Assembly (NCBI GenBank): GCA_023678885.1
Contig: CM042985.1
Span: 16,532,465-16,596,464 of the forward strand
Length of the DNA: 64,000 nt
Origin: Pogostemon cablin
Taxonomy: Eukaryota > Streptophyta > Magnoliopsida > Lamiales > Lamiaceae
Direction: 5' to 3'
The notes beneath the pieces are model-generated. The model did no database searches. It worked only from the letters and a program-made list of their open reading frames with translations, and was not told the DNA's origin. The translations under genes were made by a program, and so were the position numbers. The stretch's first letter is position 1, and each line of letters starts with the position of its first letter. Below, piece by piece: positions 1 to 10,626 of the stretch.

Positions 1-1109
1 TTCACCTGTAGTGAGGTTTACCGTGATTCATCTATTGTTGGCTATAGTGGCTAGTATGGAATTAGAATTACACCAACATGGATGTTAAGACCGCATTTCT
101 CAATGGAGAATTAGAAGAAGAGATCTACATGCAACAGCCTGTAGGATTTATTCTTTGAGGTCGAGAGGATAAAATTTGTAGATTATAGAAGTCGTTCTAT
201 AGACTCAAACAATCCTCCAGACAGTGGTATTTGAGATTTCACACTACGGTCATCTCATAAGACCACTGTGTTTACGTTAAACGATCCAATGGTTGTTTTG
301 TGATTCTATCCTTGTATGTGGATGACATACTACTAGCTGAAAATAACAAAGAGTATCTTGAAACCATAAAAGGATGGTTGTCTTCAAAATTCGAAATGAA
401 AGATATGGGTGATGCAGAGTACATACTTGGTGTGAAGATCTATAGGGATCGTTCAAAGAAGTTATTAGGTTTGTCTCAAGAGACTTATACCAAGAAACTT
501 TTAGAACGTTCCGAGATGGACACCTGTAAACTTAATGATACTCCTATTGTGAAAGACGAATTATTGAGTTAGCAAATGTGTCCCAAGGCTCTAGATGAGA
601 AGAATAAAATGACCAGAGTACCATATGCCAATGTGATTGACTATAGATTATTCTTTCTGTTATCACTGAATGGGTATACAGACGTTGACTGGAGTGGTGA
701 TTTAGATAAACGTAAATCAACTCCTAATTATGTTTTCTTGCTCAATGATGGAGCAATCTCATAGTGTAACAAGAAACAGACTTCATCTGCAGTTCAAAAG
801 ACTATTTGGTTGAGAAGATTCATGAAATATTTGGAGGTCTCAAACACTCTAGTGGGAGCTGTTTTAATTAATTGTGATAATCGGGTGGTTATTGCTTACA
901 CAAAAGACCCCAAATATCATGAAGAGATCAAACACATTGACATGAAGTTCAATTTTGTTAGAGATATTATAGATAAGAAGAAAGTGATTCTTACTTATAT
1001 TTCTACTCGTTTGATATTAGCAGATCCTTTTACTAAACCAATTCCTAGAGATGTATACATAGTACATGTAAGGGATTGGGTTTGCAAAGGATTTAAAACG
1101 ATGTATTAA
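1..1109 (+). pseudogene. Ty1/copia pol remnant (reverse transcriptase and RNase H)
   Basis: Broken 3' part of a copia polyprotein that would copy element RNA into DNA. Around 79-155 the RT motif DVKTAFLNGELEEEIYMQQP is readable, followed by a stop. From 300 the frame carries LYVDDILLAENN, the catalytic YVDD box, then the RT thumb. From 660 RNase H is visible (YTDVDWSGD, then KSTPNYVFLLNDGAIS before a stop). The frame from 810 ends with the RNase H C-terminal block (IDMKFNFVRDIID, then ADPFTKP). At least three stops or frameshifts separate these pieces, so it is dead. The 5' half lies outside the window. The family is clear; the copia lineage is not settled. Confidence 0.88.
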
Positions 1110-2629
1110 ACATGTTTGTGTATGTTAATGGAATAGTTAATGGCTTAACTATTCATATATGTTTTATAAATTATAAGTGATGGTTCACATATAATAGTAT
1201 GTCGGCAAGTTTTGATTAGCTCTCTCATACGAGCAATCAACTCTGGCTAAGTGAGAGCGCAGAGATGAGATTACAATTATTAATGTAATCGGGATAGATT
1301 TTGCCACGAATCTGATCCAACTTGTTATAAAGCTAAATCGACGGAGATCCTATACGTTGGAAGGAGGATATCCGGGTTAAGTATATGGGACACACTTGAA
1401 CTACGATTTACACGATGTCTAAATTAAATGAAATACGACATACGCTTTCTTGGAAAGAAGTTAAAGACATTGTGACATGTGTTTTAGAAAAACGACATGT
1501 GCTAAGTTGACCTCAAAAGGATTGAGAAAATAATCCCTATTTTCTCAAAAGTATGAGTCCTTATCTATTGGTTACCCTTATGACTTTCTACTATATTCTA
1601 AGTTTTCACTTTGGTGTTACTACTTTAGCATGCTACCAAAAGAGCTATGGTTAATAACAGCAATGCGGTACATGTCTAGGAAAGCAGCTATAGTGGGAGA
1701 CTGTAGATACTTAGTGAGATGGGAAGAACATCTTAATTTAACATATACTATTGTGATTCATTGACTAGTCAATCAAGCAGGGTCTTGATTATGAATACAT
1801 AGTTATTTTTTGCAAAAGGGTTGAATATGCTCTGACAAATTCAGGGATTGAAAAAGAGATATGTCAACTTATGTTAAATGTTCAAGAGTTCTGGGGTATA
1901 GCGAGCTTGTTGAGTTTCATTGATAAACTGGTTGAGTTGCTATATATCTCTAATAAGTGTATAGCGATTAAAACTCATATCTCGTGGGTCACACGATGTA
2001 TTAATCTGTATGAGAATATGATTTATGAAGAAATTGAGTCAGGCGACTTATGACTTCATATGTGAGTGGGAGATGTAAATAATAATTAATATAATAAATA
2101 TTAATTAAATCCACATATGATAATTTGTGATAATTAAGAGAGAGGGAGTTAAAAAAGTTAGTTTTTTTAACTCCTGGGTGATTTGAAATACTGCGTGAAG
2201 CAGTTGGCGTTCTGGAGGGGTTAAAAGAATACGTTGGACAAGCGTATTCTGAAGAGGACATGCAGAACACAAGAATACGTTCACACGCTCAAACGCTAAA
2301 ACACGCTGATTCGTTAGAGAACGTAGAAACGCTTAAGCGCGAAGCGCAGATACGTTCATACGCTTAAGAGTGCAGAACGCAAGAGTGAGTTTTCCTCTCT
2401 CTCGATTTCTCTCCCAAAATCACAACACAAATCCAGTCATCATAAACTGCAGATTAATACACATTCGTGAAACACAATCTACAACCCCATGTTGTATGGT
2501 TTGATCCAAAGATCACGGTTTACACGTGAGTACCAACCGATTCGTTTTTACTTCCGCTGCAACACAATCCATTGGTGAGAGGTAATATGATTCCTCTCTA
2601 TGCATGTTGAGGGATGTGTGTTTCCAACA
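1110..2629 (+). mobile_element. 3' UTR and probable 3' LTR of the copia remnant
   Basis: Non-coding sequence downstream of the RNase H stop. It ends at 2629 in TTTCCAACA, a CA-type LTR end like those of the other copia LTRs here. The LTR start is not certain because no clear polypurine tract with TG was found after 1109. Around 2225-2380 there is a run of short ACGCT/ACGTT words. Short frames in this stretch look like chance. Confidence 0.5.
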
Positions 2630-3554
2630 CATCGTTTATTGATGTTAACTGTGATTTATGTGTGAGGAATATTAAATACAATAGATGATTACTGAGAGTT
2701 AATAACTAACCAAAAAATATGAAATTTTTATTGATTGATAATAAGTACTTAATCACAAATCTAAAAAAGACAACTAAATGCGGTGGGCATCTAATTTTCC
2801 TTCCTTGATGACATGGCACCGTTAAATTTTTTCAAGCACCTTCCTTTTTTATTTTTTTCACCAACTTACCAAAAGTAAAAAAATAAATACTCCATCTTGA
2901 TAAATTCTTAAGTGTATGAAAAAAGAATCACACACATACAATATTTATTAACCATACATAAAGAAACAAACAATTTGCATAGAACTATTTCGTTGTAGGC
3001 AGATAACTCTCACCAATAAGAATAGTGTACATAATTTAACATAATCGTATGGTTTAGCAGAAAAATTGATCAATCAGCCTTGTAAATGAACCATAAGTGT
3101 TGGTATCAGAAATAATTATAAGAAAATTAAAAAAAAAAAAGAACAACCCATAAATGAAACCTTAACCCTCAAGAGGAAAATTTTAGCGAAATTAGATTCT
3201 TCAGTTTATCAACTTGAATTGAATCCATATCCTTTCGATCTACATCCAGAAAATTTTAGGGAAATTATTATTATCTTTCTTCAGGGAAAAAAAATAAAGA
3301 AGAAATGAAACACAAGTTGATTGATCAATGCAGAGAAATTTAAACCCAAATATGTAAAAGAGCTATTGGGTCACAATTATAATATATCGTTGATAATAGA
3401 GAGAAATAACAGATATTATAATCAAGATCTGTGCAACAGTTTGATGAGAGAAACAATGAGGATTATTATTTAATTAGAATAAGGATTAATTAGCATAGAA
3501 ATAAGTCTTACATCTTGAATCAATTGATCAGAAGAGGCAAAACGGGCATTTTTT
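2630..3554. other. AT-rich spacer, nothing recognised
   Basis: AT-rich sequence between the copia 3' end and the CCoAOMT exon relic. No convincing reading frame, RNA gene or repeat was found. Parts may be old intron or flank of the minus-strand relic at 3555-3641. Confidence 0.5.
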
Positions 3555-3641
3555 GAAGTCAATTTTGTGTGCAAGGCTGGCCTTTTCTATCATGGGCAGC
3601 CCCAACTCATAGTTCTCCCTATTAATGTCCATTGTCAAAAT
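3555..3641 (-). pseudogene. Caffeoyl-CoA O-methyltransferase-like exon fragment
   Basis: Read on the minus strand, 29 codons match the part of plant CCoAOMT that follows the SAM-binding segment: MDINRENYELGLPMIEK followed by HKIDF. A good acceptor (TGCAG) sits directly before the first codon at 3641, where I recall a CCoAOMT intron. After KIDF the match stops abruptly and a stop follows within 10 codons, so the exon is truncated. Neighbouring exons were not found on either side. The family methylates caffeoyl-CoA in lignin and phenylpropanoid synthesis, using SAM and a divalent metal. This fragment cannot encode an enzyme. Identification rests on recalled family motifs. Confidence 0.72.
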
Positions 3642-4055
3642 CTGCATCAATCACCACTTATAATTAAGCAATATTAAGTAAAATATCATAATGCAGTCAA
3701 CTTCCTACTATTACAATGTACAAAACAACCAAGCTTCCCACATCTAAAATTTCAAAAAATTTAGATTTACCTCTGGCCAGAAGAATTGAAACAAATGACT
3801 TGAATCATTCCATAATAAGTAGATATCAGAAGAAACCAATTAGACAGTACATCGGAAAAGAACATGGAAACCAAAGCTCATTTTTTTTCTCAAAAATGGA
3901 TTCTGAAAGAGAACTTAGGAGTGTAGATGACATTATTGTGATAGAATACAACACCAAATCTCAAATTCAATAAAGATAGACACATTAATCAATTCCAACT
4001 ATTAGCGGTTAAAATCCTAATTAGAAGAAATCGAAACATGGATTCATTACCTAAC

Positions 4056-4154
4056 TTAGGCAAAAGAGGACATCGAGCGGCGGGATGGCGTCGTCATGGT
4101 CCGAGGTAGCAGCGAGCGGTGAGAATCGCGAGATAACGTTGCTTTAAGAAGCAT
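4056..4154 (-). other. Short GC-rich ORF, possible leader exon relic
   Basis: A locally GC-rich patch (about 4070-4150) in AT-rich DNA holds a 32-codon minus-strand frame starting MLLKATLSRDSHRS, rich in Ser and Arg. It lies upstream, in minus-strand sense, of the CCoAOMT exon relic, and a donor-like AG|GTAATG follows its stop. It could be the first exon or leader of that dead gene. No family is recognised and chance is possible. Confidence 0.2.
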
Positions 4155-4240
4155 ACCGAAAGAACAAAAGAAAAGAAAGATAACGGAAGAGGGAAGCCGA
4201 CGATTTCATGTTGAGAGATAAATGGGATAGATGAGAGGAA

Positions 4241-4540
4241 TCACACAATTATACAGCTCCACAAAATTAAGTTTTTTAGAAAGAAAAGCAAAAACGGAAA
4301 CATTATTATATTAATTAATTGTATTAAATCATATTAGAAATCACACAATTATACTAACTCTACAAATTAAGATTTTTAGAAAGGAAAGCAGAAATGAAAA
4401 TATTATTATATTAATTAATTGTATTAAATTGTATTAGGAATCATACAATTATACAGCTCTACAAATTAATATTTTTAAAAAGAAAAGCAGAAATAAAAAT
4501 ATTATTATATTATTAATTAATTATATAAAATCGTATTAAA
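4241..4540 (+). repeat. Three tandem copies of a ~100-bp AT-rich unit
   Basis: Units begin at about 4241, 4341 and 4441 with TCACACAATTATAC or a close variant. They continue through a purine-rich middle to ATTATATTAATTAATTGTAT. Spacing is about 100 bp. Copies differ by scattered substitutions and small gaps, so the array is old. Confidence 0.85.
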
Positions 4541-4879
4541 ACCGAAAGCAGAAAACATAAAATAAAAAATAAATAAAAGAAAAGTGCTATAAAACTCTCC
4601 TTATGACATGTCGTCAAAATGAACATAGAGCCTATTCACATCAGCAGTAGAAAACTGCTGTATAAATGTCTTTAGATAAGATAAAATGATTGAGCCTTCC
4701 TAATATATTTTTGTTTCCCAAATTAAAAATTTAACACCATTAAAGTAGAGAAGTTAGTACTTTTTTCTTTCATCCTACGTGTCAACAATCCAAGTAGTGG
4801 TACAGAAGATGATGTACAAAATACTAAAAGAAATCCGAGTCGAAATTCAAAATCCACACCAACATTTAAAAAATCAATC
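4541..4879. other. AT-rich spacer, nothing recognised
   Basis: No coding frame, RNA gene or terminal-repeat element could be supported in this stretch between two tandem-repeat blocks. Confidence 0.5.
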
Positions 4880-5090
4880 CTATATATACCTATATACATT
4901 CTCTCTCCTCAATTAATACACTTTTTTCTCTTTATCTCTCATCTCTCATCTTTTTTGGTTACATAAATTAATAAAAAAACCCCCCTATATACCTATATAC
5001 GTTCTATCTCCCCCAATTAACACACATTTTCTCTTTATCTCTTTTCTCTCATCTTTTTTTTTCTACATAAATTAAAACATTCTTATACAT
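4880..5090 (+). repeat. Tandem duplication, two ~105-bp units
   Basis: Two adjacent copies start at about 4880 and 4985 with CTATATACCTATATAC. Both run through a pyrimidine-rich CTCTTTATCTCT segment to a shared ACATAAATTAA end. The second differs by short T-run and C-run changes. Confidence 0.8.
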
Positions 5091-5209
5091 CGATTTGACA
5101 TAAAGTTAAAACTCACCCTATCAAAAACACAAAGCAAACATAATATTACTATTCATGATTTTCAAAATCTAAAAAACCCCAAAACAAACATCACCTAAAT
5201 GTCTTGGTG

Positions 5210-5454
5210 GAAGAAACAACTTCTAAATAATCCTGATGATTGGTACCTGAAAATCAAGCTATACTCTTTTCCTTTAACTACGAATTTTTTTTAACGAGGT
5301 TTCTTTAGTGAAAGTTTTTTTTAATGAGGCAGCTATTATGAAATATTAAAATGATAAGATATGTACTCTTTTCCTCGACTGATTTATTCCACATGGTTTT
5401 CTAGCGAGGTTTTTAACGAGACATGCATATGACATTGTAATGTCCAAGGGGGAG
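5210..5454 (+). mobile_element. 3' internal end of a small copia element
   Basis: Repeated words AACGAGGTTT and AATGAGGCAG, followed by TAACGAGACATGC, are typical of the spacer between RNase H and the 3' LTR in many plant copia elements. A polypurine tract, AAGGGGGAG, ends at 5454 directly before the LTR start. The coding region is absent, so only the tail survives. Confidence 0.6.
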
Positions 5455-5677
5455 TGTTGTAAAATATTTTATATGGACATTACTCCTTATATCATTAGAA
5501 TAGGAAGAGAGTTTATTTACCATTATACCCTTTCACTTCTCTATATAAAGAGTGAGAATATTAGGATTGTGTATATATTCATATCAACACTGTTAATTAA
5601 ATCTCTCTTTCTCTCTACTTCTGTATTCTTCTATTCTTCTTTATAATTTTCTTATTGTTCTTATAAAATAGTTTACA
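5455..5677 (+). mobile_element. Short copia LTR (223 bp)
   Basis: It starts TGTTGTAAAATATTTT after a polypurine tract and ends TTTACA. A TATA box (CTATATAAAG, 5541-5550) lies in the middle, followed by a CT-rich stretch, as expected for U3-R-U5 order. A partner LTR and a target duplication were not found. The 3' boundary is set only by the CA rule. Confidence 0.6.
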
Positions 5678-5782
5678 AAAATAAGATCTTGTATAGAATA
5701 TTTGAGTTGAGAATAAGTGATTTTCATTATTTCCATATGACACAATAAATAGACATTACTGAAGACAAATCTTAAATATAAT

Positions 5783-6358
5783 TGTCGTAAAAAATCGATC
5801 AAGAACACTTCAAAAACTCAAGATCACACACACATGAAATAATAGAACTTGAAAATATAAAACGAATGCACAAAGATGTATAGTGGTTCGGTTATTAAAA
5901 CCTACGTCCACTTTGGGGAGAAGAAACTTTATTATCAGAGTATGCTTACAACCAAGATCAGATTGATCTCAATCTGCTAACAGCAAACACAAAACAAAGC
6001 TCACAGACCGTCAATACTCAATATGAAAAATTGATGTGATCAGCCTACTTTGAGCCCTTATATTTATCTACCCCTTCAACCTATTGATCCGGTCGAACCT
6101 CCACTAGATAGCCCTCACTTAGTAGATGAGATGCAATCACATAGCCGGTTCCAAGTAGCTAGTTAAACTGCCCAACAACTGCTCCAAAGTCAGCGCTCAC
6201 CCTTGCACCAATTTGACAATTTTCAATCAGTTGTGTTGTTAGTTTGTTGTAACTGCTTCAGCTGACTCACATGCAACCATGCATCACGTGGAAACTCTAC
6301 TCCAGGTGTATGAGAACATCTTCCATGTGTTAATCCTCCATGCAACCATCTATATTCA
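5783..6358 (-). mobile_element. Copia-1 3' LTR
   Basis: It matches 21067-21643 over its whole length with scattered substitutions, by eye roughly 94% identity. It follows the polypurine-like AAGGTGGAGATTAA on the minus strand. Confidence 0.88.
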
Positions 6359-6574
6359 TTAATCTCCACCTTAGATGTTTGCATGCTCATTCTGATCCCT
6401 TCTCCCCATCTTACTGCTTTTAAGGAGCAGCAACCTTTATGTCTTCATGCATACCAACTAAAGTCTTGCACAGCTCAAATTTGCTATTGGCAATGCTTTA
6501 GTAAGTCCATCACCTGGATTCACAGCTATATCAATCTTTCTTACATCAACAACTCCACTTTTCACCATATCCCT
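6359..6574 (-). pseudogene. Copia-1 RNase H C-terminal tail
   Basis: On the minus strand the sequence VDVRKIDIAVNPGDGLTKAL can be read. It is the conserved end of copia RNase H (canonical form ...NPADGLTKALP), followed by a stop. A short 3' UTR and polypurine tract lead into the 3' LTR. The upstream part of RNase H is missing because Athila-1 begins at 6575. Confidence 0.85.
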
Positions 6575-6833
6575 TGATTAGAGCTATTTTTACCTATATT
6601 TTGGTGTCTTTTTATATGTATTTTCGTATGATTTTATCCGTATTTTATGTGTTATTTGATTGTATTTTGTATTTTTATTGAAATGTGTGTGAATGAGCTT
6701 AAACTTAAGATTTTCACTTTTTATTGGATGCTAAATATGATAAGGAAGATGTAGGAAAAAACGGATCTCAATTCGGAGTTGAAACGAGGGAGAACGAGCC
6801 AAAACAGTGAAGAAATGCAGAAGCCAGCACCAA

Positions 6834-7166
6834 CACGGGCCGGGTAGCCAACACGGCCCTGTAAGAGTTGGCCGTGTGGTGACATCTAGTCATTCAACAC
6901 GGGCAACTTTAGGTCGTGTCCAGTTGCACGAGTCGAGTTGGGAGCACGAGCCGTGTCATCAACACGGCCCTGTAAGAAGTGGCCGTGTGCCGACATCAGA
7001 AGAGCTAACACGACCACCCTGTGCCCGTGTTACAACACACGACTCGTGTTGGCAGCACGAGCCGTGTCATCAACATGGCCCTGTAAGGAAAGGCCGTGCG
7101 GCAGCATCAGAAGACACAACACGGCCACCTCGTGGCCGTGTTGCAGAGCACGACTCGTGCTGTGTA
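6834..7166 (+). repeat. Three ~111-bp tandem repeats in the Athila-1 5' LTR
   Basis: Units start near 6834, 6945 and 7056 with CACGAGCCGTGT-like words and contain AACACGGCCCTGTAAG and GGCCGTG. Many words are self-complementary (CACGACTCGTG, AACACGG with CCGTGTT), so each unit can fold. The block lies immediately upstream of the TATA box, where enhancers of LTR promoters usually sit. Confidence 0.82.
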
Positions 7167-7212
7167 TTTTCCTGCAGAAATTTCCAGATCCTTCTAGAAG
7201 CCTCCATAGGTG

Positions 7213-7220
7213 TATAAATA
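7213..7220 (+). promoter_or_regulatory. TATA box of the Athila-1 5' LTR
   Basis: TATAAATA followed by CCCC, about 47 bp after the tandem repeats. In the sister LTRs the flanks form GGGGTAT-AA-ATACCCC; here the left arm is degraded (AGGTGTAT). Confidence 0.65.
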
Positions 7221-8371
7221 CCCCTTTATTCAACAATTGACAGAAGATCCGAAATCCCATCATCTACACACACATCACACACCATTTCTTCCATTTTCCA
7301 CCATCATCTTCATCCATCTTCATCCATCTTCATCCACCCATCATATCTTCCATTTTTGGTGCTAAAGACTTCAAAATCAAGAGCTAGAGGTGGAGATCAA
7401 GAAGAATAGAAGATTCTCTTCAAGAAATTGATAGGGAATAATCCATTCATTTTGTATTTCTTTAGATCTAAGACTATGGATATTTGTAATGAATCATTTA
7501 TTTATTTTATTACTCTTATCATGTTAGGCTAATCCCTCTAGTGGGATTAGGAATATGAAGAGCATATTAGATTTATATTATCATGTGGATTAAATTGGTT
7601 TTTGGTTTAATTGATGTTGATTTCTATTCATGGAGTTTAATTGTCTTGATATTGTGATGGCATGATTTGTTATTCATGAATGTTTATTGGTTTAATGGAT
7701 TGTTGATCAATGGATTATTTGTGGTAATTAAATGCTATCATGATGTTCATGTATGTATTACTTGGAGTGAGATGGAAACGACCCTCTATAGAATTAGGAA
7801 GGCATGAATAGACATTGAGTTTGGATTTGACCGAAAGGATATTTGAATTCAATGAGGGGAACCAATCCATTCGTTGGCCTTAGTACACAAAAAGGGAGAG
7901 TTTAATCTAACTAGTACCTAGATGGAAGGGGTTAATGTTGGGCTTTGATATTAAGTACTTTTGGGAGTCTAAAATGGATCAACAACCTTTGTAACCTGAA
8001 AGGGAGCTTAGGATACTATCGTGATCACCCTTAGTCTACATCAATTGAGTTGAATTCCTTTTGCATGATAATATGAATCGAGTGTGCTTGGATGGTTCTA
8101 ATCCCATGTTTTTCCATACTTGAACTTTAGCACCCATTTTCTATACTTGTCATTTCTCTTATTTGCTATTTTTATTTACTTGTTACTTGCTTTAGTTGTT
8201 AATTATCTCAAAACCCCCGATCATTTTTACAAAAACAACATGAACATGAGCTCACATATTTTGTTAGTCCGAACATAACTCCTTATTGGATTGATAATTT
8301 TTCTTGGGATATACTACTACAACGATCGAGTATTCTTGCTCGTGAGTGCTAAAAATAGGCAAACAAGAAAA

Positions 8372-8390
8372 TGGCGCCATTGCCAAATGG
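8372..8390 (+). promoter_or_regulatory. Primer-binding site, tRNA-Asp type
   Basis: TGGCGCCATTGCC differs at one base from TGGCGCCGTTGCC, the complement of the 3' end of plant tRNA-Asp, which primes Athila/Tat-type elements. Athila-2 keeps the unmutated form. Confidence 0.75.
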
Positions 8391-8516
8391 GAGTTTGACG
8401 GACTAGTCGAGTACTGTGTTATTGTTTTAGTTGTTCTTGATAAGGATTTTATTTTATTTTATTTTATTTACTATTTGTGTTTGTGGTCTCACTCTTTGAC
8501 TTTTCGTAGGTGTTTT

Positions 8517-10626
8517 ATGATCACAAGATCAAAGGAAAATCAATCGATCATTCCTTTGAATTTGGAGATTGAAAGGACCGCACGACAAAGGAAGCAAGAG
8601 AGGCGTAAAGCTAGAAAATGAACAAAAATGGAGAATCAAAGGGAGACAATGTTAATTATGACCCACCCCAAGATCCTTTACAAGATCAAAGAGGGGTATA
8701 AGAAGGAGTGCAAGAAAATCAAGCGGAGATAATGAGGAATTACTTTGCTCAAAATCAAGAGTATATGCAATTGCTTGCCAATCAAGAAGCTCAAAGGATA
8801 TTTCAACAACAAGAGTTGCCAAGGCCTAGAGCAATTCGGGATTACTTCCAACCGAGAGCCGTGCACAATATGGTTCAAGCCAATGATTATGAAATCAAGA
8901 CCGGATTGATCAACATGGTTAAAGCAAATCAGTTTGGGGGAGGTCCTCTTGAAGACCCGAACACTCATCTATCTACCTTCTTGGAGGTTGCAAATACCGT
9001 CAAGATGAAGGGAGTGTCGGAGGATGCTATTCGAATGAGGTTGTTCTCTTTTTCTTTAAGAGACAAGGCTAAAGCATGGTACAATACAATTCCTTTGGGA
9101 AGTTGTAATACATGGGAAGATCTTGAGCAAAGGTTCCTAAACAAGTACTTCCCTCCTTCAAAGACGCTCCAATTGAAAAGCCTTATCACTCAATTTAGGC
9201 AACTTCCGGATGAAAATTTTTATGAAGCATGGGAATGCTACAAAGAGATGCTCCGAAAGTGTCCTCAACACGATTTTCATGAGAATCAACAAGTGGCTTT
9301 CTTTTACCAAGGGTTGAATCAACAAAATCGGATGCATGTAGATTCCTCATCTGGAGGGTCTATATTTGGAGTGGATGCTATGAAAGCCATGGATATTTTT
9401 GAAGACATTGCGATGAATGCTTATCAATGGCCTTCCGAGCGAGTAATGGGAGGTTATGCCTTTGGAAAAGTAGCTCAAGTGGAGAGTGTGAACAAAGTGA
9501 AGAGTGATATATTCCAAAATGAGGGAATGAAAGAATTCAATGAGAGCATTCAAGCTTGAACAAAACAATTGAATTTGATCACTCAAGGAGTAACTCAAGG
9601 GGGAAGCACAAGTGCTATTGTGAATGATGAGAGCTATGTTATGCAAAGTATAGAGGATGTTGCCTACTTAGATAGGAGAAATTACCAAGAAAATTTTCAA
9701 CGTCAAGGGAATTTCCAAGGTAATTATCCTTCTAATCAAGGTAATTTTCAAGGAGGATATCAAGGACAAGCTCGGGAAAGCAATTTCAATCAATCAAGTG
9801 GAAATTATCAAGCTCCGAGGAAGCATGAAAATCTTTCTTACTCTAATCCTCAAGCCGCCGTGTCATATCCTCCGGGATTCGATCCGAGTGCTAAACCACC
9901 AAATGGAGAGGGGAAAGCATCGGTGGAAGAGACATTGCTAACATTCATGAAAAAGATGGAGGCTAGAATGGAGGAAAATGAGAAGAAATCCGACAATAGG
10001 ATGAGAGCTTTTGAGTATCAAATGGGTCAAATTGCTTCTTCCGTGGGATCTCAACACCAACAAGGAAAGTTTCCATCTACCATGGTAACTAATCCTAAAG
10101 AAGATTGCAAAGCTATCACTCTTAGAAGTGGAAAAGAGTATGAGGAACCTCCTATGCCTAAAGAAGATAGTATTGTCATTGAAAGGGAAGTGGAAAGCAA
10201 GGTGGAAGAAGGGTTGGTGCAAGAAGAGATTGAAATGGAGGAAGTAAGCAAGAAAAAAGAAATTGTTGAGCAAAAGAAAGATGAAGAGAAGATAGAGAGA
10301 ATTCCAAAGTGGAAAAAGGCAAAGGAGTTAAGGGAAAAGGAAGTTGAAGTTGAAAGAGATAGTTGGGGTATACCCAAGACTCAAGTACCGGTTCCTTTTC
10401 CTCAAAGGTTCTTGAAGAAGGGTTTGGATGAAAGGTTCAAAAAGTTTCTTGAAATTTTCAAGAAGATTCAAATCAATATCCCTTTCGCCGATGCTTTGGA
10501 TCAAATGCCTCATTATGCTCGTTTCTTGAAGGACATCATGGGAAAGAAAAGAAGTCTTGTGGACAATGAAACGGTTAATCTAACCGAAGAGTGTAGTGCC
10601 ATTCTACAACGGAAACTTCCCCAAAA
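8517..10626 (+). pseudogene. Athila-1 gag (broken)
   Basis: Gag coats the element RNA in the particle. The start chosen is the ATG at 8517 (MITRSKENQSIIPLN), shared with Athila-2. The frame breaks at a stop at 8619-8621 and resumes by 8708 with the capsid core (FGGGPLEDPNTHLSTFLEVA, then KAWYNTIP). A nonsense TGA at 9557-9559 replaces a Leu codon (TTA in Athila-2). It continues through a Gln/Asn/Gly-rich segment (GNFQGNYPSNQGNFQGGYQG) and a long Glu/Lys-rich coiled region, until one A is lost from an A-run near 10626, shifting the frame. No CCHC zinc knuckle is seen. The three lesions rule out a full Gag-Pol from this copy. Confidence 0.9.

Larger units (their letters stand above)
6575..8365 (+). 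mobile_element. Athila-1 5' LTR (about 1.79 kb)
   Basis: It begins TGATTAGAGCTATTTTTACC and ends near AGGCAAACA, just before the primer site. It holds three ~111-bp GC-rich tandem repeats (6834-7166), a TATA box (7213-7220) and a long AT-rich R/U5. The start is fixed by the shared start of all five Athila LTR ends in the window; the end is set by the CA rule. Confidence 0.85.

Noticed and set aside
3716..3973. 85-codon plus-strand frame
   Set aside because: No family resemblance, Lys/Ser-rich, AT-driven codons, antisense to a likely intron of the CCoAOMT relic.
6807..7263. Several overlapping 77-136-codon frames in the Athila LTR
   Set aside because: They arise from the GC-rich 111-bp tandem repeats (period divisible by 3), occur on both strands, and sit upstream of the TATA box.
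9938..10513. Minus-strand frames opposite Athila gag
   Set aside because: Phe/Ser/Leu-rich shadows of the Glu/Lys-rich gag frame on the other strand. The same shadows lie opposite Athila-2.
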